64,000 nt of DNA, taken from a virus. Position numbers and translations under genes: made by a program. This document shows, one piece after another, positions 6,894-13,556 of this stretch. The DNA lies in IMG/VR virus record IMGVR_UViG_3300021963_009388, positions 1-64,000 of that record. One strand, 5' to 3'. The notes beneath the pieces are model-generated. The model was not told the DNA's origin. It saw only the letters and a list, made by a program, of their open reading frames with translations, and did not search any database. Within the stretch, counting starts at the first letter, position 1; each line of letters begins with the position of its first letter.

Positions 6894-7114
6894 TAAGAAG
6901 AGCATTGCTCGGTAAATCTGGTTCTTGGATTAAATTTCGATCTGAGTCTGAGTTTTTGTACTCAACAATTTGCTCCCAAGCTTGGAGTATGCCCTATGAT
7001 GGGGCTAATGCTTGGACTAGCTCTTGGCGTAAGTCTTCGAGTTGGGTTGGAAGAAGGTTTGGCTCCAGGTTTGACTCCAGGCCTGACTCCAGGTCTTGGA
7101 GGCATCAAATATGA
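6890..7114 (+). CDS. Array unit 22
   Basis: 74 residues from GTG, reading MIRRALLGKSGSWIKF, six tryptophans. Its ICSQAWS.PY segment and following pattern match broken unit 31 at 8525, so it preserves the intact version of that gene. The C-terminus has an SR/DSR repeat. Confidence 0.7.
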   Translation: MIRRALLGKSGSWIKFRSESEFLYSTICSQAWSMPYDGANAWTSSWRKSSSWVGRRFGSRFDSRPDSRSWRHQI

Positions 7115-7299
7115 TAAGAAGACCAGTGACAACAAATGGGCGCTCCCAGTGTTGGGCTAGAGATCAAGAAATGTCTTGGAGCGAAAGAAGGTATACGCCT
7201 TGGCCGCGTTATGCAGAGTGCTGGATACTGGAGTGGTGCTGGAGTGGGCTTTGGGAAACTGATGGAACCTACTCGGAGTTATGGGGGGAAAATATATGA
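7111..7299 (+). CDS. Array unit 23
   Basis: 62 residues, eight tryptophans, starts MIRRPVTTNG. It is acidic at the C-terminus and low in TCTNGG hexamers, with W pairs mostly CW/LW/EW. The stop overlaps the next ATG. Confidence 0.7.
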   Translation: MIRRPVTTNGRSQCWARDQEMSWSERRYTPWPRYAECWILEWCWSGLWETDGTYSELWGENI

Positions 7300-7490
7300 T
7301 AATGATAATGAAATGTCTACCTGACGCTAGGCTCCGAGATAGGCCCATCTCCCAGTCTTGGACTCTAAACCGGCATTGGTCTAGGGCTATGTTCTTGCCT
7401 TGGTCCAGCATCAATGTTTGGTTTTGGTCTGATTCTTGGAGTATAGACGAGACCTGCTCAGATTCTTGGATGCGGAGGAATAACGAATGA
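7296..7490 (+). CDS. Array unit 24
   Basis: 64 residues with three possible in-frame starts (MIMIMK). Seven tryptophans. An FLPWS segment recurs in unit 32. Ends with GGAGG before the ATGA of unit 25. Confidence 0.65.
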   Translation: MIMIMKCLPDARLRDRPISQSWTLNRHWSRAMFLPWSSINVWFWSDSWSIDETCSDSWMRRNNE

Positions 7491-7642
7491 TAAGAAGATT
7501 TATATTTCCTAAGTCTGAGTCTTGGTCTCAAAACGGGAGTTGGGGTTCCAACTCTGGGCTTAGAATTTATAGCTCGGCTTGGAGCATAGAAGAATTCTGG
7601 TCTACGTGTTGGGCTATGGAGCGAGACTGGAGTAATAAATGA
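7487..7642 (+). CDS. Array unit 25
   Basis: 51 residues, starts MIRRFIFPKSESW, six tryptophans. ATGA overlap at both ends. The C-terminus CWAMERDW resembles the CW.M.RDS region of units 2 and 27. Confidence 0.65.
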   Translation: MIRRFIFPKSESWSQNGSWGSNSGLRIYSSAWSIEEFWSTCWAMERDWSNK

Positions 7643-7803
7643 TAAGAAAAGCGTTGTCTAGTTCTTGGTCTAGGTCTAAGTCTAGCTCTTGGTATAGTGC
7701 TAGGTCTTGGCCTGTGCATTTGTCTTGGTCTAGGTCTATGTCTAGGTCTATGTCTTGGTCTTGGTCTTGGTATGGGGATAGTCCTTGGAGGGCACACAGA
7801 TGA
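7639..7803 (+). CDS. Array unit 26
   Basis: 54 residues, eight tryptophans, almost purely Ser-X repeat (SWSRSKSSSW, then a SMSWSWSWY run). The DNA is dominated by TCTNGG hexamers. The C-terminal PWRAHR codons include GGAGG for unit 27. Confidence 0.7.
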   Translation: MIRKALSSSWSRSKSSSWYSARSWPVHLSWSRSMSRSMSWSWSWYGDSPWRAHR

Positions 7804-8006
7804 TAAGAAAAGCAAGTGAACATGGGTCTTGGAGCTGGACTAGATCTGACCGCCTTAGTTCAGATATGTTTAGCCCCCACTCTGGTATTCATTCTATTTG
7901 TTGGGCTATGACTAGGGATTCGTTTTGGACTCGCTTCGGGGCTTGGTGTAAGTCTAGGCATCGATCTGAGTCTGGCCCTTGGTATGAAAGGACTCGTAAA
8001 TGGTAA
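7800..8006 (+). CDS. Array unit 27, copy of unit 2
   Basis: 68 residues, seven tryptophans. Aligns along most of its length with unit 2 (WTRSDR, HSICW, RDSFW, FGAW, SGPWYER). Ends TGGTAA, overlapping the ATG of unit 28. Confidence 0.75.
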   Translation: MIRKASEHGSWSWTRSDRLSSDMFSPHSGIHSICWAMTRDSFWTRFGAWCKSRHRSESGPWYERTRKW

Positions 8007-8173
8007 GAAAAACAAAATGTATTTTTGCTACGACTTTTTCTAAAGGTTGCGCTAGAGCTTATTCTTGGTCTAAAAGTTTTCCTAGGAATGGGTCTAGGGT
8101 TTGGTATAAGTTCGAGTCTGGGTCTTGGACTAATACTTGGGAAAAGTCTAGATGCTGGAGAAGCTCTCGATGA
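8000..8173 (+). CDS. Array unit 28
   Basis: 57 residues, starts MVRKTKCIF (ATA changed to GTA), five tryptophans. It overlaps unit 27 by 7 bases. The C-terminal RCWRSSR codons carry GGAGA for the next start. Confidence 0.65.
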   Translation: MVRKTKCIFATTFSKGCARAYSWSKSFPRNGSRVWYKFESGSWTNTWEKSRCWRSSR

Positions 8174-8374
8174 TAAGAAAAGCAGTATGGCTTGGGGCTG
8201 CGGCTTGGGGCTGCGGCTTGGTCTGAGTCTTGGCGTGAGTCTGAATCTTGGGTCGAAGGTGAAAGATGGCCTCAATATAGATTTAGGGCTGATTTACTTG
8301 ATGTGTCTAAATCCTGGAGTCGGGATAGGACTCGGTATTGGAGTAGGTCTTTAAATTGGAGTATACGACGATGA
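8170..8374 (+). pseudogene. Array unit 29, frameshifted by a 13-bp duplication
   Basis: The frame opens MIRKAVWLGAAAW but stops after 18 codons. The 13-mer CTTGGGGCTGCGG occurs twice in tandem (8191-8203 and 8204-8216). Deleting one copy restores MIRKAVWLGAAAWSESWRES and an uninterrupted frame to 8374, matching unit 8. This is a recent replication-slippage or recombination event. Confidence 0.85.
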
Positions 8375-8520
8375 TAAGAAAAGCTAACAACGGCTATCCC
8401 GTCTGGGATTGGCCTGGCTCTATAAGCTGGAAAAGGCCTTCGGCTAAATCGTCTTCTTGGTCTAGGTGCTGGGCTCTATCTTCTGTGTGGCGTACACGTA
8501 ACCCTAACCGTTGGGGATAA
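8371..8520 (+). CDS. Array unit 30
   Basis: 49 residues, starts MIRKANNGYPVW, seven tryptophans, ends RNPNRWG. The start overlaps the stop of the restored frame of unit 29, not its premature stop, which supports that frame as ancestral. Confidence 0.7.
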   Translation: MIRKANNGYPVWDWPGSISWKRPSAKSSSWSRCWALSSVWRTRNPNRWG

Positions 8521-8524
8521 ACAA

Positions 8525-8725
8525 ATGATGAAAAACACGTTATCTGCTAGGTCTAATTCTTGGATTTAATTTTGGAGCGAGTCTGAGTCTTTGTCATCGG
8601 TAATTTGCTCCCAAGCTTGGAGTGTTCCCTATGCTGCGTCTAGGATGTGGGCTAGCTCTTGGTGCGAGTCTTCGGGTTGGGGTAGAAGAAATTTTGACTC
8701 CAAGTCTTGGAGTAGTAGCTTATGA
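8525..8725 (+). pseudogene. Array unit 31, nonsense-interrupted
   Basis: Starts MMKNTLSARSNSWI then hits TAA at 8567-8569. The same frame continues open to 8725 with SESES, ICSQAWS, PYAAS and SSWCES, aligning with intact unit 22. Where unit 22 reads ATT AAA TTT, this unit reads ATT TAA TTT. The downstream remainder keeps the family pattern. Confidence 0.8.
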
Positions 8726-8889
8726 TAAGAAAAACAGGGTGTTGGTATAAATATAAGTCTTGGTCTAAGTCTAGGTCTTGGTTTCGGAGTAAATCGGCGT
8801 CTGTGTTTGGGTCTTTGTTCTTACCTTGGTCTAGGTCTTGGCATTGGAATAACTCTATAGGTAACTTTAGCTCTAGCCCTTGGGAGTAA
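8722..8889 (+). CDS. Array unit 32
   Basis: 55 residues, seven tryptophans, starts MIRKTGCWYKYKSW and has a Ser-X core. Ends TAATAA, seven bases before unit 33. Confidence 0.7.
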   Translation: MIRKTGCWYKYKSWSKSRSWFRSKSASVFGSLFLPWSRSWHWNNSIGNFSSSPWE

Positions 8890-8895
8890 TAACGA

Positions 8896-9021
8896 ATGAT
8901 TAGAAAAGCGTGGAAAGGGCCTAACTCGTCTAGGTCTTGGTATTTTTGGAATTGGAGTCTAGGTCTCACCTGGTCTAGATGTTGGTCTATGGAACTGGTC
9001 TGGTGGAAAAAACAACGATGA
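8896..9021 (+). CDS. Array unit 33
   Basis: 41 residues with eight tryptophans, one in five, including a VWWKKQR end. Starts MIRKAWKG; the stop overlaps the ATG of unit 34. Confidence 0.65.
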   Translation: MIRKAWKGPNSSRSWYFWNWSLGLTWSRCWSMELVWWKKQR

Positions 9022-9206
9022 TACGAAAAGCATGTGCATGTGATAGCGATAGATCACAAGGATGGCAGAACGATAGAGGCAGCTCAGAGCTTTGGTTTAC
9101 AGACATGATGGATTGCTACACGCCGTCTTACTGTTGGAGCGCCCCATATTCGGGCGGCTGCAGCTGGGAGTGGAGGGCGGGAATGGCGAGCTCTTCTAAG
9201 TGGTAA
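9018..9206 (+). CDS. Array unit 34, last of the array
   Basis: 62 residues, starts MIRKACACDSDRS, six tryptophans and several cysteines; no hexamer repeat. Directly followed by a dispersed palindrome and then a new ribosome-binding site. Confidence 0.7.
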   Translation: MIRKACACDSDRSQGWQNDRGSSELWFTDMMDCYTPSYCWSAPYSGGCSWEWRAGMASSSKW

Positions 9207-9222
9207 GTGGAGACGTCTCTAA
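9207..9222. repeat. Dispersed palindrome copy 2 (intergenic)
   Basis: GTGGAGACGTCTCTAA, two differences from consensus on the right side. The only copy outside a gene, immediately after the array's last stop codon. Confidence 0.7.
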
Positions 9223-9238
9223 ACTCAAGGAGGAGAAT

Positions 9239-9322
9239 ATGCCAAAGGTTAAAGTAAAGAAAAAAATAAAGAAGAGTATCAAAATAAAGACGGGTAATAG
9301 GAAAAAAATAAAAGCGGCTTAA
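9239..9322 (+). CDS. Lysine-rich 27-residue peptide
   Basis: Begins MPKVKVKKKIKKS, ends KKIKAA. About half the residues are lysine and none are acidic. It has an excellent AGGAGGAG ribosome-binding site at 9229-9236. Its basic composition suggests nucleic-acid binding. An imperfect hairpin (9324-9345) follows. Function unknown. Confidence 0.6.
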   Translation: MPKVKVKKKIKKSIKIKTGNRKKIKAA

Positions 9323-9380
9323 AGTTAACGCAATGTAGCGTTGACTTATCTAATTTATCAAATTCACGGAGAATGATTCT

Positions 9381-10130
9381 ATGACTACTATCAAACGCGA
9401 AACTACTAAAGAATTCATGAAGAAAGCTCGTAAGATTAAAGAAGCAGTAAATATGAGCGGAGAGGCTGCAGCTATTACGTTAGAGAGCGCTAGCAAAATT
9501 GTACCGGTAAACTTTACGTTTGCCCCAGTAACTCTGCACACGCTTGAGTTTACGGTAGAAGGCACAACGCCTTTACTTGTAAACAACTTTGGACCAAAAA
9601 GCAGGCAGCAGATGTTAGACTCAATGCAGCCATCAAAGACAAAAGCAGCTAAAGGTGCAGCCCCTAGAAAAGATAAAGATCCAGAAGAAGAATATAATAA
9701 TGCGTTCTATCGACTTGAAGACGGTCGGCCTGGGTTTCCTCTGCTTGCTTTAAAGGCTGCGGCTATCTCAGCGTTAACCTCTAACAATCCTAAGCTAAGC
9801 CGCCCTGTAGCTCGCCAAATGTTCTTTATTCTGAACGATGAAGAAGGCGGAGAACTTACACCAGTTTACCACCCAAATGAAGTCGGACCGGTTATGAGGC
9901 AAGACCGTGTAAGAATCATGCTAGGCAAGCCTGATCTTCGCCACAGGCCTGAGTTCAAGAAGTGGGGCATTAAGTTTTCTGTAAGGTTTAACCCAGCCCA
10001 TATCACTGCTGAGCAGATGGCGCAACTTATTAGCCACAGCGGGCAGACCGTTGGTATCGGCGAATGGAGGCCTGAAAAAGGTGGAAGCCATGGAACCTAC
10101 TTAGTAGTAAACGAATTTTCATGGGAGTAA
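9381..10130 (+). CDS. Conserved phage-type hypothetical protein
   Basis: 249 residues. Visible blocks: EFTVEGTTPLLVNNF (about 56-70), a Lys/Pro-rich linker (about 85-105), GFPLLALKAAAISA (about 122-135) and a C-terminal VGIGEWRPEKGGSHG. I recall this combination from uncharacterised phage proteins but cannot name a function. A truncated relative lies at 982-1158. The following gene starts 32 bases downstream, probably in the same operon. Confidence 0.7.
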   Translation: MTTIKRETTKEFMKKARKIKEAVNMSGEAAAITLESASKIVPVNFTFAPVTLHTLEFTVEGTTPLLVNNFGPKSRQQMLDSMQPSKTKAAKGAAPRKDKDPEEEYNNAFYRLEDGRPGFPLLALKAAAISALTSNNPKLSRPVARQMFFILNDEEGGELTPVYHPNEVGPVMRQDRVRIMLGKPDLRHRPEFKKWGIKFSVRFNPAHITAEQMAQLISHSGQTVGIGEWRPEKGGSHGTYLVVNEFSWE

Positions 10131-10162
10131 TTTTACTAGGGTAATTACACAGGAGTAATCAA

Positions 10163-10666
10163 ATGGCAAAAAAGAAGAAAGAAAGCGTAGGGTTTGAGTA
10201 CAGAAAAGGCAGAGAAATACCTGGAGTAACGGCTAAAGAAGCTTACGAAGCCGTTCTAGACATAAGGGATAGAAACGGAGGTAAGCTTACCGCTGAAGCT
10301 CTGTTAGAATATAGCAGCAAACCTGGAGACACATTCTATAGTGTGTTCACTAGAGATAAAGACTTAGCGCAATACAAGTTAAACTTAATAGAAGCTGCTA
10401 GGATTTTAAACATAGTGCGCTTAGTTGCTAGAGTAGATAACCCTGACTCTAAAGTGTCTATTCAAGTTAAATATAGAGCTTTTGTAAACGTGCATAATTC
10501 AGTAGATGGGTCAGCTTACTACCCTACTATTGAAGTTGCTAAGACACCCGATCTTAACAACAAACATAAAGAGCAGTTGCTAGACAGAATTAAAACTCTT
10601 ATAGCAACTTACTCTAAATACGAAGAGTTATCTGAAATTCTTAATAAGATGAGATCAATATTGTAA
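10163..10666 (+). CDS. Hypothetical phage protein
   Basis: 167 residues with a very basic N-terminus (MAKKKKES) and a helical, mixed-charge body; no enzymatic motif. AGGAG ribosome-binding site. The pairing with the 9381 gene suggests a shared role. It is the last gene before a 690-bp stretch with no convincing gene. Confidence 0.65.
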   Translation: MAKKKKESVGFEYRKGREIPGVTAKEAYEAVLDIRDRNGGKLTAEALLEYSSKPGDTFYSVFTRDKDLAQYKLNLIEAARILNIVRLVARVDNPDSKVSIQVKYRAFVNVHNSVDGSAYYPTIEVAKTPDLNNKHKEQLLDRIKTLIATYSKYEELSEILNKMRSIL

Positions 10667-10676
10667 AATGAGAATT

Positions 10677-10770
10677 CGTCTAAACCAGCTGTTCGGCTAC
10701 GGGTGATTTAATGCAGGCGCAGCCATAGTTCATAAAATTACGACTGTGCGGGCTGGTTTAGACGTTTATT
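10677..10770 (+). other. Long hairpin (13-bp stem, about 62-nt loop)
   Basis: CGTCTAAACCAGC (10677-10689) is perfectly complementary to GCTGGTTTAGACG (10752-10764), followed by TTTATTTATA. It could be a terminator for the 9381-10666 operon or a small structured RNA; the enclosed sequence can itself fold. Confidence 0.6.
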
Positions 10771-10785
10771 TATACTGATAGCAAC

Positions 10786-11256
10786 AAGGCAGGCGTGGTC
10801 CGGCGAGGCCGGTCGAGGCGTGGCGAGGCAGGCACGGCGGGGTCTGACGAGGCAGCTCGGGGCGGGGCGAGGCATGGCAGGCGAGGCGTGGCGCGGTCCG
10901 GCTGCGATCGGCTTGGCAGGCTAGGTGAGGCGCGGCCTGTTCGGGCGAAGCGCGGCAGGCATGGTGCAGTTTGGCGTGGTTAGGATCGGCAGGCGGGGCG
11001 AGGGCTGGCGCGGCGTGGCCAGGCGAGGCATGGCAGGCGAGGTTAGGCCGGGTGAGGTTAGGCGAGGTGCGGCACGGCAGGCTAGGCAAGGCGCTGTCCG
11101 GCTGGGCTCGGAATGGCGAGGCAGGCGTGGTACGGCAGGCGAGGCGTGGCGGAGCCCGGTGAGGTGCGGCAGGGCAGGCACGGCCAGGTGTGGCACGGCC
11201 CGGAGAGGCCTGGCAGGCACGGCAAGGCACGGCTAGGCTGTGTTGGACTAGGGCAG
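10786..11256 (+). repeat. G-rich NNNGG pentamer repeat
   Basis: About 470 bp made almost entirely of five-base units ending in GG (CGAGG, CGTGG, CACGG, TGAGG), with frequent four-base CAGG units that shift the phase. The + strand is strongly G-rich and the tract is much higher in GC than its surroundings. Frames on both strands are open here only because the repeat lacks stops; their products are Arg/Gly or Ala/Pro low-complexity, so I do not call genes. Confidence 0.85.
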
Positions 11257-11354
11257 TTCAACATAGCTAAGGTACTCAGTAACCACGAGATCATCTATCG
11301 TCTACGATGTGAGGTAGGTGGGTTATTGGGTATCACTTTTTAAAGGAGCAATTT

Positions 11355-11420
11355 ATGAAATATATTATGGGTCTAATAGTTTGTATTACTGTGTACGTAA
11401 ACAGCGTTAAAGCGGGTTGA
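11355..11420 (+). CDS. Signal-peptide-like mini-ORF before an in-frame TGA
   Basis: 21 residues, MKYIMGLIVCITVYVNSVKAG, preceded by AAAGGAG. This is a typical export signal with a possible cleavage after the VKA segment. The TGA at 11418-11420 is in the same frame as the next ORF (11439-11834), with an open reading frame on both sides. It may originally have been the 5-prime part of that gene. Confidence 0.5.
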   Translation: MKYIMGLIVCITVYVNSVKAG

Positions 11421-11438
11421 GGAACCGCTGAGCAAAAT

Positions 11439-11834
11439 GTGACCCGTGCGGTCATAACTAGAGTTACAGATGCAGACATATATTATATGAGAAGTATCAT
11501 CAACTCGATGCTGGTAAATAATACGGCAGCGATTGTAGAGCAGGCTTTAAAGTCTTCAGATTTTAGGATCAAGGCCGCGGGATGTGTTTTGGCTCGCAGG
11601 CTCGGTAAAGAGTACGTAGAGGATTTATTTGATGGTCTAGTAGATGATAATGAGCTGGTTAGGCAGGTTAGCAGAGAGAGCCTGATGATCATAAACCACT
11701 TCTACACAAAGAAAAAAATAGACTTCGGGCCTTGGCCTGGAGAGCAGAATAACGTTAATGCGTGTGCTAGTCAGTCTTTATGGAAGGCGCACTTTAGAAC
11801 AGTAGAAAACAATCAAAACAAGGAGAAGAAGTAA
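11439..11834 (+). CDS. HEAT-repeat-like protein
   Basis: 131 residues from a GTG start with no clear ribosome-binding site. Residues about 20-85 form two to three amphipathic helix pairs (IVEQALKSSDFRIKAAG, then LFDGLVDDNELVRQVSRES), suggesting HEAT-like repeats for protein binding. The in-frame upstream segment encodes a signal peptide, so the ancestral product was probably exported. The start assignment is uncertain. Confidence 0.5.
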   Translation: MTRAVITRVTDADIYYMRSIINSMLVNNTAAIVEQALKSSDFRIKAAGCVLARRLGKEYVEDLFDGLVDDNELVRQVSRESLMIINHFYTKKKIDFGPWPGEQNNVNACASQSLWKAHFRTVENNQNKEKK

Positions 11835-12029
11835 ATGGATATTAAAGAAAAAGAATTGGCTCTAAACACTATAGCTTCACTACCTTCGAAGATCGAAGTG
11901 GCTAAGAACACCAAGGGCTTCAACTTCACTGTTGAGGTACGGTGCAAAGACGGCGCTGAGCTAGAAGCAGTAGATAGGCTGGAGACTATCGTTAAGTCTC
12001 TTAACGAAAAGTTTAAATCAGCAGAATAG
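11835..12029 (+). CDS. Small hypothetical protein
   Basis: 64 residues; the ATG directly follows the preceding stop, with AAGGAGAAG upstream. Charged alpha/beta pattern, no motif. Lies in a run with the 12039 gene. Confidence 0.6.
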   Translation: MDIKEKELALNTIASLPSKIEVAKNTKGFNFTVEVRCKDGAELEAVDRLETIVKSLNEKFKSAE

Positions 12030-12038
12030 GAGACCTCA

Positions 12039-13502
12039 ATGAGGGACATGAACCAAATAACTGGGAAAGTAGTTAACCCAGGTCTAGTAGAGCATCTAGA
12101 TGTAAAAAACGTAAAGAAGTATGTAGGGTGTGAAACTATTCGTTTTGGAAAGCTAAAAACAATTTCTCCTTTTAGTATAGCGCGCCTTTCTGCCAGAAGA
12201 GCTGAGTCTATATGGCTAGGAACGTGCGCGGTATACGAAGACATGGGAAGAGATCTTGCAACCCTGCAGGTAGATCATTTGAATGTTCAGGGCCTAAATC
12301 TTAACCTACAAGATGTAGTCGAACTTCTAGGGTCTAAAACTATAACCGGTATAAGGTTGCCTACAACTTTTCTTTTAGACATAGATAAAGAAGGTTTAAA
12401 AACGCTTCAAGAAGCGTTTGAAAAGTTTAGCGGAAAAGTTGAATGGAGTAGATCATCAGCAGAGGTATCTGAACTTGAGATTACAAGTCCCAAGTTTCTC
12501 CACTCTATAGACGCTTCCTACTATGCGTCGTTTACTTCCACCGGCTCCTACGATCGTAAGTCTGGAACTTACATGAGCACAATTCAAGTTATGGACTTAG
12601 TTAAAAAGTACCCGAAAGTTAGTACCGAGGTACTATCTCAAGCTCTAGTACTAGGGACTCTATTTAATATAGACGGCGAGCATCCTTCCCCTAACGGGCG
12701 TAGAGCAGTGCTTTCGGTAAATATAAATAATGACAATAATGGAAACGATGTTCGTAGGGCAATCCGTATTATGGAGCATGTTGAAGAGCTCGTAGAAACG
12801 CACACATCGGCTCTCGATGACTGGAAGTTTAAGGATGCTGATGTAAGAGCTACTCCTGTTGAGAAGCTAAACGAGTTCTTTAAGGCAAAGGGCTGCAAGC
12901 TAGCCATAGACCTGTATATAAATAAAGACACCATAGACCAGAGTACTTTCGAAGAGTTAACAAATAGAAAGTTAAGAAAGCTAGCTGCTGATTCCGAAAG
13001 CTGCGACACTACTATGTTTGGTAAAAAGTTTGATGTTTTACATCCTGATGATGCTTACTTAAATTTATCAGAGATTTTACTTAAGGAGCCGGAAGAAGGA
13101 AAAGAAAGTCAAGGCCAGAGAATAGGTAAAATAATAAAGATGGCTTTTTGTGTGCGCAAACTATATTCCCTTGCCGATCCTTTCGAGATAGGTATAAGCG
13201 AAAAGTCAGATGAGATCTCATATGCTTCATTTATGCCCATATTAGAAGCTATAAACGAGATTAATGGGAAATATAAAGCCACGGGTGCGAAGACTAGTAC
13301 AGGAATGGCTAAACTGTTTAGAATTAGATTACCTGGTAATTTAAGCATAAACAATAAGCTGATTAAATATATAAAGGATTTTGTAAAGGAAAATAGGACT
13401 TCTAAAGAGCGCTTTGCTGAGCAAGCGATATGCACTGGAAATGATTCTGTTATGCCTTTAGAGCACAATTATAATACGTACTCTATAGATTTGTATGCTT
13501 AA
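12039..13502 (+). CDS. Large hypothetical protein
   Basis: 487 residues, start ATG after GGAGACC (an alternative ATG is at 12048). Mixed alpha/beta with many lysines and no recognisable active-site motif. The middle includes an asparagine-rich NINNDNNGND segment near residue 225. It ends seven bases before a strong bidirectional terminator. I do not recognise it. Confidence 0.7.
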   Translation: MRDMNQITGKVVNPGLVEHLDVKNVKKYVGCETIRFGKLKTISPFSIARLSARRAESIWLGTCAVYEDMGRDLATLQVDHLNVQGLNLNLQDVVELLGSKTITGIRLPTTFLLDIDKEGLKTLQEAFEKFSGKVEWSRSSAEVSELEITSPKFLHSIDASYYASFTSTGSYDRKSGTYMSTIQVMDLVKKYPKVSTEVLSQALVLGTLFNIDGEHPSPNGRRAVLSVNINNDNNGNDVRRAIRIMEHVEELVETHTSALDDWKFKDADVRATPVEKLNEFFKAKGCKLAIDLYINKDTIDQSTFEELTNRKLRKLAADSESCDTTMFGKKFDVLHPDDAYLNLSEILLKEPEEGKESQGQRIGKIIKMAFCVRKLYSLADPFEIGISEKSDEISYASFMPILEAINEINGKYKATGAKTSTGMAKLFRIRLPGNLSINNKLIKYIKDFVKENRTSKERFAEQAICTGNDSVMPLEHNYNTYSIDLYA

Positions 13503-13508
13503 ACTAAA

Positions 13509-13541
13509 TCAGCTAGGGCCAGTATTACTGGCCTTAGCTGA
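13509..13541. terminator. Bidirectional terminator
   Basis: A 15-bp stem (one G-T wobble) with an ATT loop between the convergent 12039 (+) and 13557 (-) genes. On the - strand it is followed by a T-rich tract. Confidence 0.8.
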
Positions 13542-13556
13542 TACGTGAAAAGAATA

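Larger units (their letters stand above)
1411..9206 (+). repeat. Tandem array of 34 Trp/Ser-rich microgenes
   Basis: Thirty-four units of about 70-250 bp, nearly all beginning ATGATAAGAAAA or a close variant (Met-Ile-Arg-Lys/Arg) and ending in a stop that overlaps the next start. Many units carry a degenerate hexamer TCTNGG, read as alternating Ser-X where X is Trp, Arg, Lys or Gly. In diverged units the Ser-Trp pairs persist with different serine codons (TCA, AGC, AGT, TCG, TCC), which argues for selection on protein. The array is interrupted at 3842-4084 and 4437-6054 by unrelated genes. Units 1936, 8170 and 8525 are broken. Function unknown. Confidence 0.85.

Noticed and set aside
1611-8969. 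Minus-strand ORFs reading Arg-Pro or Asp-Leu-Asp-Gln repeats, and + strand Leu-Gly repeats, within the microgene array
   Set aside because: They are shadows of the TCTNGG hexamer, lack ordered starts and ribosome-binding sites, and do not share the conserved unit starts and stops.
1411-9206. CRISPR array
   Set aside because: Units are coding, of variable length, with no short fixed repeat separated by unique spacers and no cas genes.
10786-11256. CsrA-binding sponge RNA in the pentamer tract
   Set aside because: CsrA needs GGA; most units are GGC or GGT, so the idea is not supported.
10766-11343. Several long ORFs on both strands across the G-rich pentamer tract
   Set aside because: All frames are open because the repeat has few stops; products are low complexity with no ribosome-binding sites.
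11418-11420. Alternative genetic code with TGA recoded
   Set aside because: TGA is the natural stop in many genes here, including ATGA junctions, so recoding is not general.
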